A DNA stretch of 46,748 bases from assembly GCA_903929815.1 (NCBI GenBank), contig CAIYWD010000174.1:1-46748 (forward strand). The letters run 5' to 3'. The notes beneath the pieces were generated by a model. It had not been told where the DNA came from and did no database searches. It saw nothing but the letters and a program-made list of their open reading frames with translations. Each line of letters starts with the position of its first letter. Within the stretch, counting starts at the first letter, position 1. Shown piece after piece: positions 36,784-46,748 of this stretch. The DNA is from an uncultured beta proteobacterium (GTDB taxonomy: Bacteria; Pseudomonadota; Gammaproteobacteria; Burkholderiales; Burkholderiaceae_C). The position numbers and the translations under genes were made by a program.

Positions 36784-37196
36784 GAGCATACCTTTGGCGC
36801 AACAGGCATCAGACGACTGGCAGCTTCGGTGAATAAACTTGTCAATTCGTCACGCACAGCCTCTTTCAACGCTTTGGAAGTGGCACTGACGTATTGAGCA
36901 CGATCAAAACCACGACGTAATCGGACAACGTAAGCAGACGACACCAGGGAAGTTTCATAGTCACGGCCTAACGTGTAAATTTGTCGTTTGATGGTGTTGC
37001 GGGTGACTGCCCTTTTAGCAAAGCGCTTGGGCACCATCACGCCCATCCAGACAGCATGACCTGAAAACAAGTCACGATGGGGAGTGTCAAGAGAAGAATA
37101 ATCCAGACCATGCAGAACAAAATGCGACGTTCGAGCCAAAACCATGCCCGATAACACCAATTGGAACTGACGATGGCTGGTCAGGTGTTTCAACAT
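36780..37196 (-). CDS. rnpA: Ribonuclease P protein component
   Basis: RnpA is the basic protein subunit of RNase P, which matures tRNA 5' ends. The 138-residue product has the RNR-motif region VPKRFAKRAVTRNTIKRQI and the LRRGFDRAQ segment. It is slightly extended in the middle and at the C-terminus compared with E. coli. The ATG at 37196 follows a TTG that is also in frame. It lies 45 bases downstream of rpmH. Confidence 0.95.
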   Translation of the reverse strand: MLKHLTSHRQFQLVLSGMVLARTSHFVLHGLDYSSLDTPHRDLFSGHAVWMGVMVPKRFAKRAVTRNTIKRQIYTLGRDYETSLVSSAYVVRLRRGFDRAQYVSATSKALKEAVRDELTSLFTEAASRLMPVAPKVCS

Positions 37197-37241
37197 CAAC
37201 CAGCCCCTGAGGCGGTGTCTTAGGCTCAGACCAAAAGACGA

Positions 37242-37376
37242 TTAAACCGCAAGACGTTTGCGCCCCTTGGCGCGACGAGCGTTGATGACAGCACGTCCGC
37301 CGCGTGTTTTCATGCGAACCAGAAAGCCGTGTGTGCGTGCGCGACGTGTTTTGGAAGGTTGGTAGGTGCGTTTCAT
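37242..37376 (-). CDS. rpmH: 50S ribosomal protein L34
   Basis: L34 is a 44-residue basic protein of the large ribosomal subunit. My translation of the minus strand gives [19 protein letters not shown] at the start, [19 protein letters not shown] in the middle and RLAV at the end, a textbook L34. GAGGAA lies about 9 bases before the ATG. It heads the rpmH-rnpA-yidD-yidC-mnmE series and is divergent from dnaA. Confidence 0.98.
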   Translation of the reverse strand: MKRTYQPSKTRRARTHGFLVRMKTRGGRAVINARRAKGRKRLAV

Positions 37377-37831
37377 TGTTTGGAAATTCCTCAAAAAGGG
37401 CTAAAGTGCCCCGGTGTGTTGATCACACCAGGTCAATGTTGGTGTGGTAGTGTGGCCTGCTTCAGGCCAGGTGAGCCGTCGATTATGGCAAATTTCAACA
37501 CACCGTCTGTCACGATGAATCCAAATGGGGTGCGATTCAAAGTGATGTGGAGCGGCCAACATGACCACATACAAAGATACGAGTTGGGCGAATTTATTCC
37601 CCCATTTAACTATAAAAAAGATAGCTACATACGCAAGCAGGACGGGCGATAGAGGCCGATTTGTTATACCAAAAAACTCACTCAGGTTCGTGCAGCGTGA
37701 CAGGTGAATATTGCTGCATCCCAATCACTTTGAATCGCACCCGTCTGGTTTCTGATATTTTGATCGCAGATCGGATAAATTAGAATGAACGTTGCAGCAA
37801 TTGATAACGATTAACAGAAGCTGATATCACA
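37377..37831. other. rpmH-dnaA intergenic region, expected oriC location
   Basis: This 455-base gap separates the divergent rpmH and dnaA genes, where many bacteria carry oriC. By eye I find no TTATNCACA DnaA box on either strand. A repeat element (37528-37742) fills almost half. AT-rich stretches are present at about 37590-37630 and 37760-37830. The rpmH and dnaA promoters must also be here, but I cannot place them. Confidence 0.5.
37528..37742. repeat. 215-bp element with inverted ends between rpmH and dnaA
   Basis: The left end GGGTGCGATTCAAAGTGATG and the right end, reverse complement GGGTGCGATTCAAAGTGATT, match over 19 bases. The interior holds a hairpin-family repeat (37608-37662: TAACTATAAAAAAGATAGCT then ACGCAAGCAGGACGGGCGAT, AGAGGCCGATTT). 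No ORF of note lies within. It looks like a non-autonomous mobile element or composite repeat. Confidence 0.75.
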
Positions 37832-39244
37832 ATGACATCGGGATCTCACCCCCAACACCTTTCCTCCCCCAATGAAGCAGTCACAGATGTTTGGCAGTGC
37901 TGCGTTGATCTGCTTGAACAGGAATTGTCTCCAGAGCTGTTCCATACCTGGATCAAGCCTTTGTCCGCTCGTGTTGCAGATGATTTGTCCAAAGTGACCA
38001 TTTTTGTAGCCAATCGTTTCAAACTCGACTGGATCAGGGTTCAGTACAGTCCCCGTCTGGCTATTCTGATGGAGCGTTTGACAGGACACCCCGTACAGAT
38101 TGAACTGGCCTTGTTGGCCCGCGAAGCTAAAACCCGCGTTCATGCCGTCAAAATGGAGCACCAGACCGAAGAAGGTTCGGACAAGATCAGTGAGACGAAG
38201 ACGGTGCGCCCCCCTGCGCTTCCCAAACACAGACTCAACACCGCTTTAACTTTTGATGCGTTGGTGGAGGGCAGTGCCAATCGTATGGCACGAGCAGCCG
38301 CACTGCATGTCGCTGACATGCCAGGTTCGATGTACAACCCTCTGTTTATTTATGGTGGCGTTGGGTTGGGCAAGACGCACTTGATGCACGCTATTGGAAA
38401 CCATCTGCTCGCCCAACAACCCGATGCCAAAATTCTCTACATCCACGCTGAACAATTCGTGACCGATGTGGTCAAAGCCTATCAGCGCAAGGCCTTCGAT
38501 GAATTCAAGGAATACTATCACTCGCTCGATTTGTTGTTGATTGATGATGTTCAGTTTTTTGCCAACAAAGAGCGATCACAAGAAGAATTTTTTAATGCTT
38601 TTGAGGCCTTGTTGGCCAAAAAATCACACATTGTGATGACCAGTGACACCTACCCTAAAGCCCTGACTGCCATTCATGAGCGCCTGGTATCACGTTTTGC
38701 ATCTGGGCTGACGGTCGCCATTGAACCTCCTGAGCTTGAAATGCGTGTGGCTATTCTGATCAGCAAAGCTTTGCTAGAGGGGATAACGATGCCTGAAGAT
38801 GTCTCCTTTTTTGTGGCAAAAAATGTACGATCCAATGTTCGTGAGCTAGAAGGTGCGTTGAGTAAAATTTTGGCGTACACACGTTTCAATCACAAGGAAA
38901 TCACCATCACATCGGCACGCGAAGCGTTGCGCGATTTATTGTCGATTCAAAATCGGCAAATTTCGGTCGAAAATATTCAGAAAACTGTAGCAGACTATTA
39001 CAAAATCAAAGTAGCGGACATGTATTCCAAAAAGCGTCCCGCCAACATTGCAAGGCCACGCCAGATTGCCATGTACCTCGCCAAGGAATTAACGCAAAAG
39101 AGCTTACCGGAGATTGGCGAACTCTTCGGCGGTCGCGATCACACCACGGTGCTGCATGCCGTTCGCAAAATGAGCAGCGAGCGACAACAATCCACCGATT
39201 TGAATCAGCAATTACATCTGCTTGAACAAACGCTCAAAGGGTGA
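37832..39244 (+). CDS. dnaA: Chromosomal replication initiator protein DnaA
   Basis: DnaA binds oriC and opens the duplex for replication. The 470-residue product has domain I ([22 protein letters not shown]), a short linker, and the AAA+ domain with Walker [10 protein letters not shown] at 175-183 and Walker [11 protein letters not shown]. The DNA-binding domain IV has [20 protein letters not shown] and the signature [15 protein letters not shown]. It is full length and in the standard dnaA-dnaN-gyrB order. Confidence 0.98.
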   Translation: MTSGSHPQHLSSPNEAVTDVWQCCVDLLEQELSPELFHTWIKPLSARVADDLSKVTIFVANRFKLDWIRVQYSPRLAILMERLTGHPVQIELALLAREAKTRVHAVKMEHQTEEGSDKISETKTVRPPALPKHRLNTALTFDALVEGSANRMARAAALHVADMPGSMYNPLFIYGGVGLGKTHLMHAIGNHLLAQQPDAKILYIHAEQFVTDVVKAYQRKAFDEFKEYYHSLDLLLIDDVQFFANKERSQEEFFNAFEALLAKKSHIVMTSDTYPKALTAIHERLVSRFASGLTVAIEPPELEMRVAILISKALLEGITMPEDVSFFVAKNVRSNVRELEGALSKILAYTRFNHKEITITSAREALRDLLSIQNRQISVENIQKTVADYYKIKVADMYSKKRPANIARPRQIAMYLAKELTQKSLPEIGELFGGRDHTTVLHAVRKMSSERQQSTDLNQQLHLLEQTLKG

Positions 39245-39338
39245 TCAAAATCGCCCACAGATTTGCCCTGAATGAGTGGGAAAATAGCCTTTTTATTATC
39301 CAGAAACGCTGTGTTTTATTGACTTCTATGAGGACATC

Positions 39339-40445
39339 ATGATTATTTTAAAAACGACCCAAGACCGGGTATTGTCAGTTTTACAGGCGGTTTGCGGCAT
39401 TGTGGAGCGCCGTCATACCTTGCCCATTTTGGCCAACGTTTTGCTGCGCAAAATGGGAAATATCCTGCAATTCACGACCAGCGATCTGGAAATTCAGATT
39501 CGCACAGAATCTGATCTTGGCGGCGATGATGGCGACTTTTCTACCACCGTCGGCGCACGCAAGTTGATTGATATTTTGCGTTCCATGCCGTCCGAGCAAT
39601 CGGTGTCGCTTGAGTTAAACGCTGCCAAGCTGATTTTGAAAGGCGGCAAAAGCAAGTTCACACTGCAAACCCTGCCGTCCGAAGATTTCCCCCTGGTGCA
39701 AGAATCTGCCAGTTTTGGTCCCATCTTCAGTGTTCCGCAAAAAACGCTCAAATCATTGTTAAGTCAGGTGTCATTTTCCATGGCTGTGCATGACATTCGC
39801 TACTACTTGAACGGTATTTTGTTTGTGGCAGAAGGTCAGCAACTTAGCCTGGTAGCAACTGACGGCCACCGACTGGCGTTTGCTGCTGCCACGCTCGATG
39901 TGGAAGTGCCCAAACAAGAGGTGATTTTGCCGCGCAAAACTGTTCTTGAATTGCAGCGCCTTTTGTCAGATGCTGAAGGTGCGATTGAGATGCAATTTGC
40001 CAACAACCAAGCTAAATTCATGTTTGATGGCATGGAATTTGTTACCAAACTCGTTGAAGGCAAGTTCCCAGATTACAACCGCGTCATCCCGCGCAATCAC
40101 CAAAATTGCATCACCTTGGGCCGGTCAGCTTTGCTCTCTACACTGCAACGCACTGCCATTTTGACAAGTGAAAAATTCAAAGGTGTTCGACTGAACATTG
40201 AACCCGGCACCTTGCAAGTGGCCGCCAACAATGCAGAGCAGGAAGAAGCCGTCGATGAACTTGACATTGATTACAGCGGCGACAGCATTGAGATTGGTTT
40301 TAACGTCACTTACTTGATTGACGTCTTGACCAACATGGCTCAAGACATGGTCACTTTCGAGTTGTCTGATGGCAACAGTTCTGTTTTATTCACCATTCCT
40401 GACAACCCCAACTTCAAATACGTTGTCATGCCCATGCGCATTTAA
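39339..40445 (+). CDS. dnaN: DNA polymerase III subunit beta (sliding clamp)
   Basis: The clamp tethers DNA polymerase III to DNA. The 368-residue product has three similar domains and typical blocks: GIVERRHTLPILANVLL, DIRYYLNGILFVAEGQQLSLVATDGHRLA (in parts), KLVEGKFPDYNRVIP and the C-terminal YVVMPMRI. GAGGA lies 6 bases before the ATG. The 94-base dnaA-dnaN spacer contains one near DnaA box, TTATCCAGA, at 39296-39304. Confidence 0.98.
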   Translation: MIILKTTQDRVLSVLQAVCGIVERRHTLPILANVLLRKMGNILQFTTSDLEIQIRTESDLGGDDGDFSTTVGARKLIDILRSMPSEQSVSLELNAAKLILKGGKSKFTLQTLPSEDFPLVQESASFGPIFSVPQKTLKSLLSQVSFSMAVHDIRYYLNGILFVAEGQQLSLVATDGHRLAFAAATLDVEVPKQEVILPRKTVLELQRLLSDAEGAIEMQFANNQAKFMFDGMEFVTKLVEGKFPDYNRVIPRNHQNCITLGRSALLSTLQRTAILTSEKFKGVRLNIEPGTLQVAANNAEQEEAVDELDIDYSGDSIEIGFNVTYLIDVLTNMAQDMVTFELSDGNSSVLFTIPDNPNFKYVVMPMRI

Positions 40446-40527
40446 AGATACCAAACATTTTCATTTATTTTTGTGTGCATTGATGGAGCAAACCGCACCT
40501 GTCGCACCTGTCACACTGACTGATTGA

Positions 40528-43122
<2,595 letters not shown>

Positions 43123-43125
<3 letters not shown>

Positions 43126-43250
43126 GGTAGGGTTAACAATAAGTTGTGCATTTAGCCGTCAGAGTTAAAGATGCAATGCTAGGCGAAAATCGCGCAGTGC
43201 GCCCAAATCTGACGAGCCAAATGCACAACTTATTATTGACCATATCCTAA
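43123..43250. repeat. Palindromic element E1 overlapping gyrB stop
   Basis: The left end TAGGGTAGGGTTAACAATAA begins with the gyrB stop codon. The right end (reverse complement TAGGATATGGTCAATAATAA, then GTTGTGCATTTGGC) matches the element behind ppk1 without a difference over more than 50 bases. The two halves are largely complementary, so the RNA would form a long hairpin. Confidence 0.88.
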
Positions 43251-43347
43251 GTGCGCAATGCCAAGAAGTTGCTTTTGAAATGAGCGAACCGTGAGTACAT
43301 ACTGCCAGCAACCATGGTGCATTCATCGCTCATAGGGTGCGTTTCAA

Positions 43348-43468
43348 AGGTAACCGTTTAGACCCCCCCCTCCTGCGATTTTTGGCCCAGCATTCCCCAA
43401 GTGAATGATTTTTATTGGACGCTGTTTTGTCATGGCCTAAAAACGGAGGGGTGTCTAAACGGTTACCT
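43348..43468. mobile_element. 121-bp MITE-like element with terminal inverted repeats
   Basis: AGGTAACCGTTTAGAC (43348-43363) and GTCTAAACGGTTACCT (43453-43468) are perfect 16-bp inverted ends. The similarity continues imperfectly through CCCCTCC and TTTTNGGCC to about 35 bp. It has no ORF. The bases to its left are GGGTGCGTTTCAA, the head of another dispersed repeat that stops there, which suggests insertion into that repeat. The family is not identified. Confidence 0.75.
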
Positions 43469-43509
43469 GTCAACTGAACCAGTGCCTTGGAATGTATTGG
43501 GTTTGAAAA

Positions 43510-43584
43510 TGGCCTCGACGACAGGAATCGAACCTGTATTTCACGCTTAGGAGGCATGCGCACTATCCATTGTGCTACGACGAG
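43510..43584 (-). tRNA. tRNA-Arg, anticodon CCU
   Basis: On the minus strand a full cloverleaf can be drawn: acceptor CTCGTCG/CGTCGAG (one T-T mismatch at the fifth pair), D-arm GCAC/GTGC, anticodon arm CATGC/GCGTG with loop CTCCTAA, T-arm ACAGG/CCTGT with loop TTCGATT, and an encoded CCA end. The anticodon CCT reads the arginine codon AGG. A 13-bp inverted repeat (CAACTGAACCAGT, 43471-43483; ACTGGTTCAGTTG, 43625-43637) brackets the gene. Confidence 0.93.
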
Positions 43585-43642
43585 ACTACCCTGATTGTAA
43601 AGATGTGCCATCAAAAAGTGCGGTACTGGTTCAGTTGAATGA

Positions 43643-43663
43643 GTTATTGTTGACCCTATCCTT
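43643..43663 (-). repeat. Isolated end of element E1
   Basis: GTTATTGTTGACCCTATCCT is the right terminus of E1 (compare 13577-13597) without the rest of the element. It lies between the tRNA and the hemerythrin gene. Confidence 0.6.
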
Positions 43664-43722
43664 CAATGAGGTGGTTTCTGGTTATGCCATACAGGCATGT
43701 CCTTGTGGTTGGAATGTCTGCC

Positions 43723-43750
43723 TAATGACTAATGACTAATGACTAATGAC
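43723..43750. repeat. Four tandem copies of the heptamer TAATGAC
   Basis: TAATGAC occurs four times without interruption. It lies in the 262-base gap between the tRNA and the hemerythrin gene, not in a coding region. The same gap ends with a fragment of the hairpin repeat (about 43809-43833, GCGTTAGCCGCTATCTTTAA). Confidence 0.95.
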
Positions 43751-43846
43751 CATTGGGACTCTCACTTTCAATCAACCATGAAATAGCCCTCCAGTGCATA
43801 CTGGTACTGCGTTAGCCGCTATCTTTAAAAGAGCACCGCAACCCCA

Positions 43847-44338
43847 TCAACCCTGGCGCTTGGCACGCTCTGCCAGTTCTTGTGCAAGCATTGACTTGGC
43901 TTTTGGGTAAATCAGGGCTTCTTCAAGCGTGATGTGGTCGTGGCACAAAGATACAAAGACTTCAACATAATGTTTGAGTTCAGCGAGGTCAGGCCAGTCT
44001 TCACTTTGTGCGATACCGCGCAGCATGGGGCCTAGTTCCAGCCAGTTTTGCTCAATCCAGCAGTGATCTTGTTGCAAGGTTTTGACAGTATGGACTAGTT
44101 CGGCATCGGTGCTGGCCAGCAGCGTTGGAAAGACGTTTTTTTCTTCATCTTCGTGATGCTGGCGCGATGTGCCGGAAAAAAAGGCCTCAATTGTTTTGGC
44201 CTGTTCTCGGCAGTTGGCAGCGTGACTGTCAAGTTCAAGCTGTTTCAACAGGTCGGACAAGGCATTCAAATGCTGATAAATTTGCAGATGGCAAGCGTCT
44301 AGCGCCTGGAATTTCTGAGCGGATACATTGTGTGTCAT
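43847..44338 (-). CDS. Hemerythrin HHE-domain protein
   Basis: The 163-residue product is a four-helix hemerythrin-like domain likely to hold a di-iron centre. Candidate ligands are His in LDACHLQIYQHLN, the HHEDEEKNVFP block, LQQDHCWIE and CHDHITLEEALIYPKA. It has no signal peptide or added domain, so it is probably cytoplasmic. Such proteins are linked to oxygen, nitric oxide or iron handling, but the specific role is unknown. The start ATG at 44338 has GGAAG 7 bases upstream; the frame is open further but without family likeness. It is divergent from ppk1. Confidence 0.88.
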   Translation of the reverse strand: MTHNVSAQKFQALDACHLQIYQHLNALSDLLKQLELDSHAANCREQAKTIEAFFSGTSRQHHEDEEKNVFPTLLASTDAELVHTVKTLQQDHCWIEQNWLELGPMLRGIAQSEDWPDLAELKHYVEVFVSLCHDHITLEEALIYPKAKSMLAQELAERAKRQG

Positions 44339-44485
44339 GGGGAGCTTCCAGAATACAGCGCACTGAGGTTGGAATAGGGTCAGCAAAGGCTGTCCAAAAA
44401 TTGAATGGTGAGCGATTATTACGTTAATCTGCACGAATTGTCATTCATTGCAATGATGGTTTTATCACACAATTGACATCCTTTG

Positions 44486-44503
44486 CTGTCATACCCGTGA
44501 CAC
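44486..44503 (+). promoter_or_regulatory. Candidate Pho box upstream of ppk1
   Basis: CTGTCATACCCGTGACAC agrees with the PhoB consensus CTGTCATAWAWCTGTCAC at 13 of 18 positions, with the first half exact. It lies 18 bases before the ppk1 ATG, close for an activator site. A TTGACA also occurs at 44473-44478. Confidence 0.4.
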
Positions 44504-44520
44504 TTTTGACATTGCTCTAA

Positions 44521-46629
44521 ATGACCACGACTGCCTCTCTCAAAACAACACCCAGACCTGTCGCTACAAACTGGCTTGACCGTGACATGAGCTTGTTGGC
44601 TTTCAATTCGCGTGTGCTGCATTGGGCTAGACGACCTGACGTGCCTTTGCTGGAGCGATTGCGTTACCTGTGCATTGTGTCTTCCAACCTAGACGAGTTT
44701 TTTGAGGTGCGCGCAGTCCTCTACACCAGCCTGGCCAAGCCTAAAGCCGCGCTCAATGCCATTGATACACAGGCACAAGAAGCCTTGAGTAAAGTAGCCC
44801 ATGCTCTGGTGGATGAGCAATATGCGTTGTACAACGATGTGCTGATGCCTGCTTTTATCAAGGAAGGTGTTCGTGTTGTGTCGCACGGCGAACGTTCCTT
44901 GGCGCAAAAGCGTTGGGTCAAGTCGTTTTTTGAGCGCGAAGTGCGGCCTTTGCTGCTGCCCATAGGCCTTGATCCTGCGCATCCATTTCCACAGGTGGCC
45001 AACAAGTCGCTCAATTTCATTGTGCATTTGTCAGGACATGATGCTTTTGGGCGCGAGATTGAAATCGCCATCGTTAAAGTGCCACGCAGCCTGCCTCGCT
45101 TTATTCGCCTGCCTGATAACCTGTCGGGAAAACGCACGTTGTTTGTATCCATATCCAGCGTGATTCGTGCGCATCTGGTTGATTTATTTCCGGGACGAAC
45201 CGTGGGTGATTTTTCACAGTTTCGCGTCACACGCCACTCTGACTTGTCTGTCGATGAAGAAGATGTCAATAACCTTCGCACAGCCCTGCGTCAGGGTCTG
45301 GTTCACCGCAACTATGGTCAGTCTGTTCGATTGGAAGTATCAGCAGGGTGTGCCGAACGTTTGACTGATTTGTTGCTGCGCCAGTTTGAGTTACCGGCAT
45401 CAGCCTTGTACCGTGTGCATGGTCCGGTGAATCTGGTTCGGCTGACTCAACTGATTGATTTGGTGGATCAGCCCAAATGGTTGTTTCCACCCTATGAGGC
45501 CAGTTTTCCCCATCAGTTGACCCCCAGCATGTCGATTTTTGAGCAGATTCAAACCGGTGATGTGCTGATTCATCAGCCTTTTGAGAGCTTTGAAGGTGTA
45601 CTGGCATTTTTGCGCGAAGCCGTGCTTGACCCCGATGTCCTAGCCATCAAACAAACCATTTACCGCACAGGCTCAGATTCTGTATTGATGGAACTTTTGC
45701 GACAAGCCGTTCAGCGCGGCAAAGAAGTCACCGTGGTCGTGGAACTGAAAGCCCGATTTGACGAGGAGGCCAACATCAACTGGGCAGAAAAACTGGAATA
45801 CATTGGGACACAGGTGGTTTATGGCATTGTTGGCCTGAAAACCCACGCAAAAATGCTGTTGGTATCACGCCGTGAAAAGAGGGTCATTCGCCGCTACGCC
45901 CACCTTTCTACCGGAAATTACAACCCAAAAACGGCCAGTCTCTATACCGATTTAAGCTACCTGACCTGCAATCCCAAGATCACGCAAGACATTGAAAATG
46001 TCTTTAGCCTGCTGGCCAACCAAAGCCGCATTCCCCGCCTAAACAAGCTTATTTTGGCACCCTTTCATCTGCAACGCAGCCTGTTGGACTGGATTGAAAA
46101 AATAGCCAAGGGCGCAGCATTGGGGATACCTAGCCGAATCATCCTGAAAATGAATGCACTGACCGACGAGAAGCTGATGGAAGCCCTGGTTCGAGCTGGA
46201 CAGGCGGGTGTCGAAATTGATTTGATTATTCGCGGTGCCTGCATGTTGCCAGCGCAGCGCCCAGGCCTCACCGACCACATTCGAGTGCGCTCCATCATTG
46301 GGCGCTTTCTTGAACATTCACGCGTGTTCTACTTTCTCTCGGGCAGCGATGAAGCGCTGTATCTGTCGAGTGCCGACTGGATGAACCGCAACATGCTGCG
46401 TCGCGTGGAACTGGCATGGCCCATAGAAGACGCTGCCCTGCGCCACCGTATCATGGACGAATGTTTGCAAACCTATTTGAACGACACGGTAGATGCCTGG
46501 ACGCTCAATGCCGATGGCCATTACACACAGGTGCTGCCCGCCAAAAGCCGATCCAACGCCAAGCCTAAAGTGCCTTTGAGTGCGCAGGCACAATTGACGG
46601 CGATATATCAAACGAGACAGGCAGTATAA
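44521..46629 (+). CDS. ppk1: Polyphosphate kinase 1
   Basis: PPK1 reversibly makes polyphosphate from ATP. The 702-residue product has the N domain (NWLDRDMSLLAFNSRVLHWA, YLCIVSSNLDEFFEVRA), the head domain, and two phospholipase-D-like C domains. The phosphorylated histidine is His442 in GLKTHAKMLLV, equivalent to E. coli His435; His461 in RRYAHLSTGNYNPKT is the second catalytic histidine at the same spacing as in E. coli. No ribosome-binding site is evident before the ATG at 44521. The TAA stop forms the first bases of repeat element E1. Confidence 0.97.
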   Translation: MTTTASLKTTPRPVATNWLDRDMSLLAFNSRVLHWARRPDVPLLERLRYLCIVSSNLDEFFEVRAVLYTSLAKPKAALNAIDTQAQEALSKVAHALVDEQYALYNDVLMPAFIKEGVRVVSHGERSLAQKRWVKSFFEREVRPLLLPIGLDPAHPFPQVANKSLNFIVHLSGHDAFGREIEIAIVKVPRSLPRFIRLPDNLSGKRTLFVSISSVIRAHLVDLFPGRTVGDFSQFRVTRHSDLSVDEEDVNNLRTALRQGLVHRNYGQSVRLEVSAGCAERLTDLLLRQFELPASALYRVHGPVNLVRLTQLIDLVDQPKWLFPPYEASFPHQLTPSMSIFEQIQTGDVLIHQPFESFEGVLAFLREAVLDPDVLAIKQTIYRTGSDSVLMELLRQAVQRGKEVTVVVELKARFDEEANINWAEKLEYIGTQVVYGIVGLKTHAKMLLVSRREKRVIRRYAHLSTGNYNPKTASLYTDLSYLTCNPKITQDIENVFSLLANQSRIPRLNKLILAPFHLQRSLLDWIEKIAKGAALGIPSRIILKMNALTDEKLMEALVRAGQAGVEIDLIIRGACMLPAQRPGLTDHIRVRSIIGRFLEHSRVFYFLSGSDEALYLSSADWMNRNMLRRVELAWPIEDAALRHRIMDECLQTYLNDTVDAWTLNADGHYTQVLPAKSRSNAKPKVPLSAQAQLTAIYQTRQAV

Positions 46630-46748
46630 GGATATGGTCAATAATAAGTTGTGCATTTGGCTCGTCAGATTTGGGCGCACTGCGTCGTTACAAATCGCTT
46701 ATGTGGCTGGGCCACACCGCACGATTTGCGCCTAGCATTGCATCCCAA
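46627..46748 (+). repeat. Palindromic element E1, long form, overlapping ppk1 stop (cut by window end)
   Basis: It starts TAAGGATATGGTCAATAATA, where TAA is the ppk1 stop. It continues with the same order as the copy behind kup, including TGTGGCTGGGCCACA and GCCTAGCATTGCATC. The right end is outside the window. Confidence 0.85.

Noticed and set aside
43723-43750. Possible CRISPR fragment
   Set aside because: Units are 7 bases with no spacers; it is a simple tandem repeat.

Overview
The window reads as a contiguous piece of a betaproteobacterial chromosome, most likely Burkholderiales and Comamonadaceae-like. This rests on gene order (rimP-nusA-infB-rbfA-truB-typA; rhodanese-grxC-secB-gpsA; rpmH-rnpA-yidD-yidC-mnmE next to dnaA-dnaN-gyrB), on protein wording, and on dispersed hairpin repeats of the type 'AATAGCTGC...CGCTTAT...ATAAGCG...AGAGGCC' that I recall from that family (memory, not searched). 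GC content looks close to one half by eye. Almost every gene is housekeeping; the unusual content lies in gene fusions, regulatory sites and many small repeats.

Layout. 1-8.5 kb (+): translation operon rimP, nusA, infB, rbfA, truB, typA/bipA, then murJ and kup. 12.2-13.9 kb: xerD on the minus strand, enclosed by about 140-bp inverted repeats and several palindromic elements. 13.9-20.9 kb (minus): leuA behind a probable transcription attenuator, pssA, nadA, nadC, gpsA, secB, grxC and a rhodanese. 21.0-23.4 kb (+): gpmA and a ctpA-type protease. 23.5-27.8 kb (minus): rarA directly behind recA (LexA-box candidate), then comM. 28.0-30.0 kb (+): glnK-amtB behind a sigma-54/NtrC-type promoter. 30.3-32.6 kb (+): a FliS-FliT fusion gene behind a sigma-28-type promoter, then hemN. 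32.7-37.4 kb (minus): a hypothetical gene, mnmE, yidC, yidD, rnpA, rpmH. 37.8-43.1 kb (+): dnaA, dnaN, gyrB. 43.5 kb (minus): tRNA-Arg(CCU). 43.8-46.6 kb: a hemerythrin-domain protein (minus) divergent from ppk1 (+).

The most notable observations are: (1) one ORF joining the flagellar chaperones FliS and FliT, with an in-frame internal ribosome-binding site and ATG exactly where FliT should begin; (2) a leucine-containing leader ORF plus terminator immediately before leuA, with no room for a promoter between terminator and leuA; (3) at least three families of small repeats that sit hard against gene ends, supply the stop codons of gyrB, ppk1 and nadC, abut the start codons of gpsA and xerD, and are also found inside murJ, rarA and probably mnmE. 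I found no CRISPR array, prophage, transposase, toxin-antitoxin or defence locus. The rpmH-dnaA interval, where oriC would be expected, shows no obvious DnaA-box cluster and is occupied by a repeat element.
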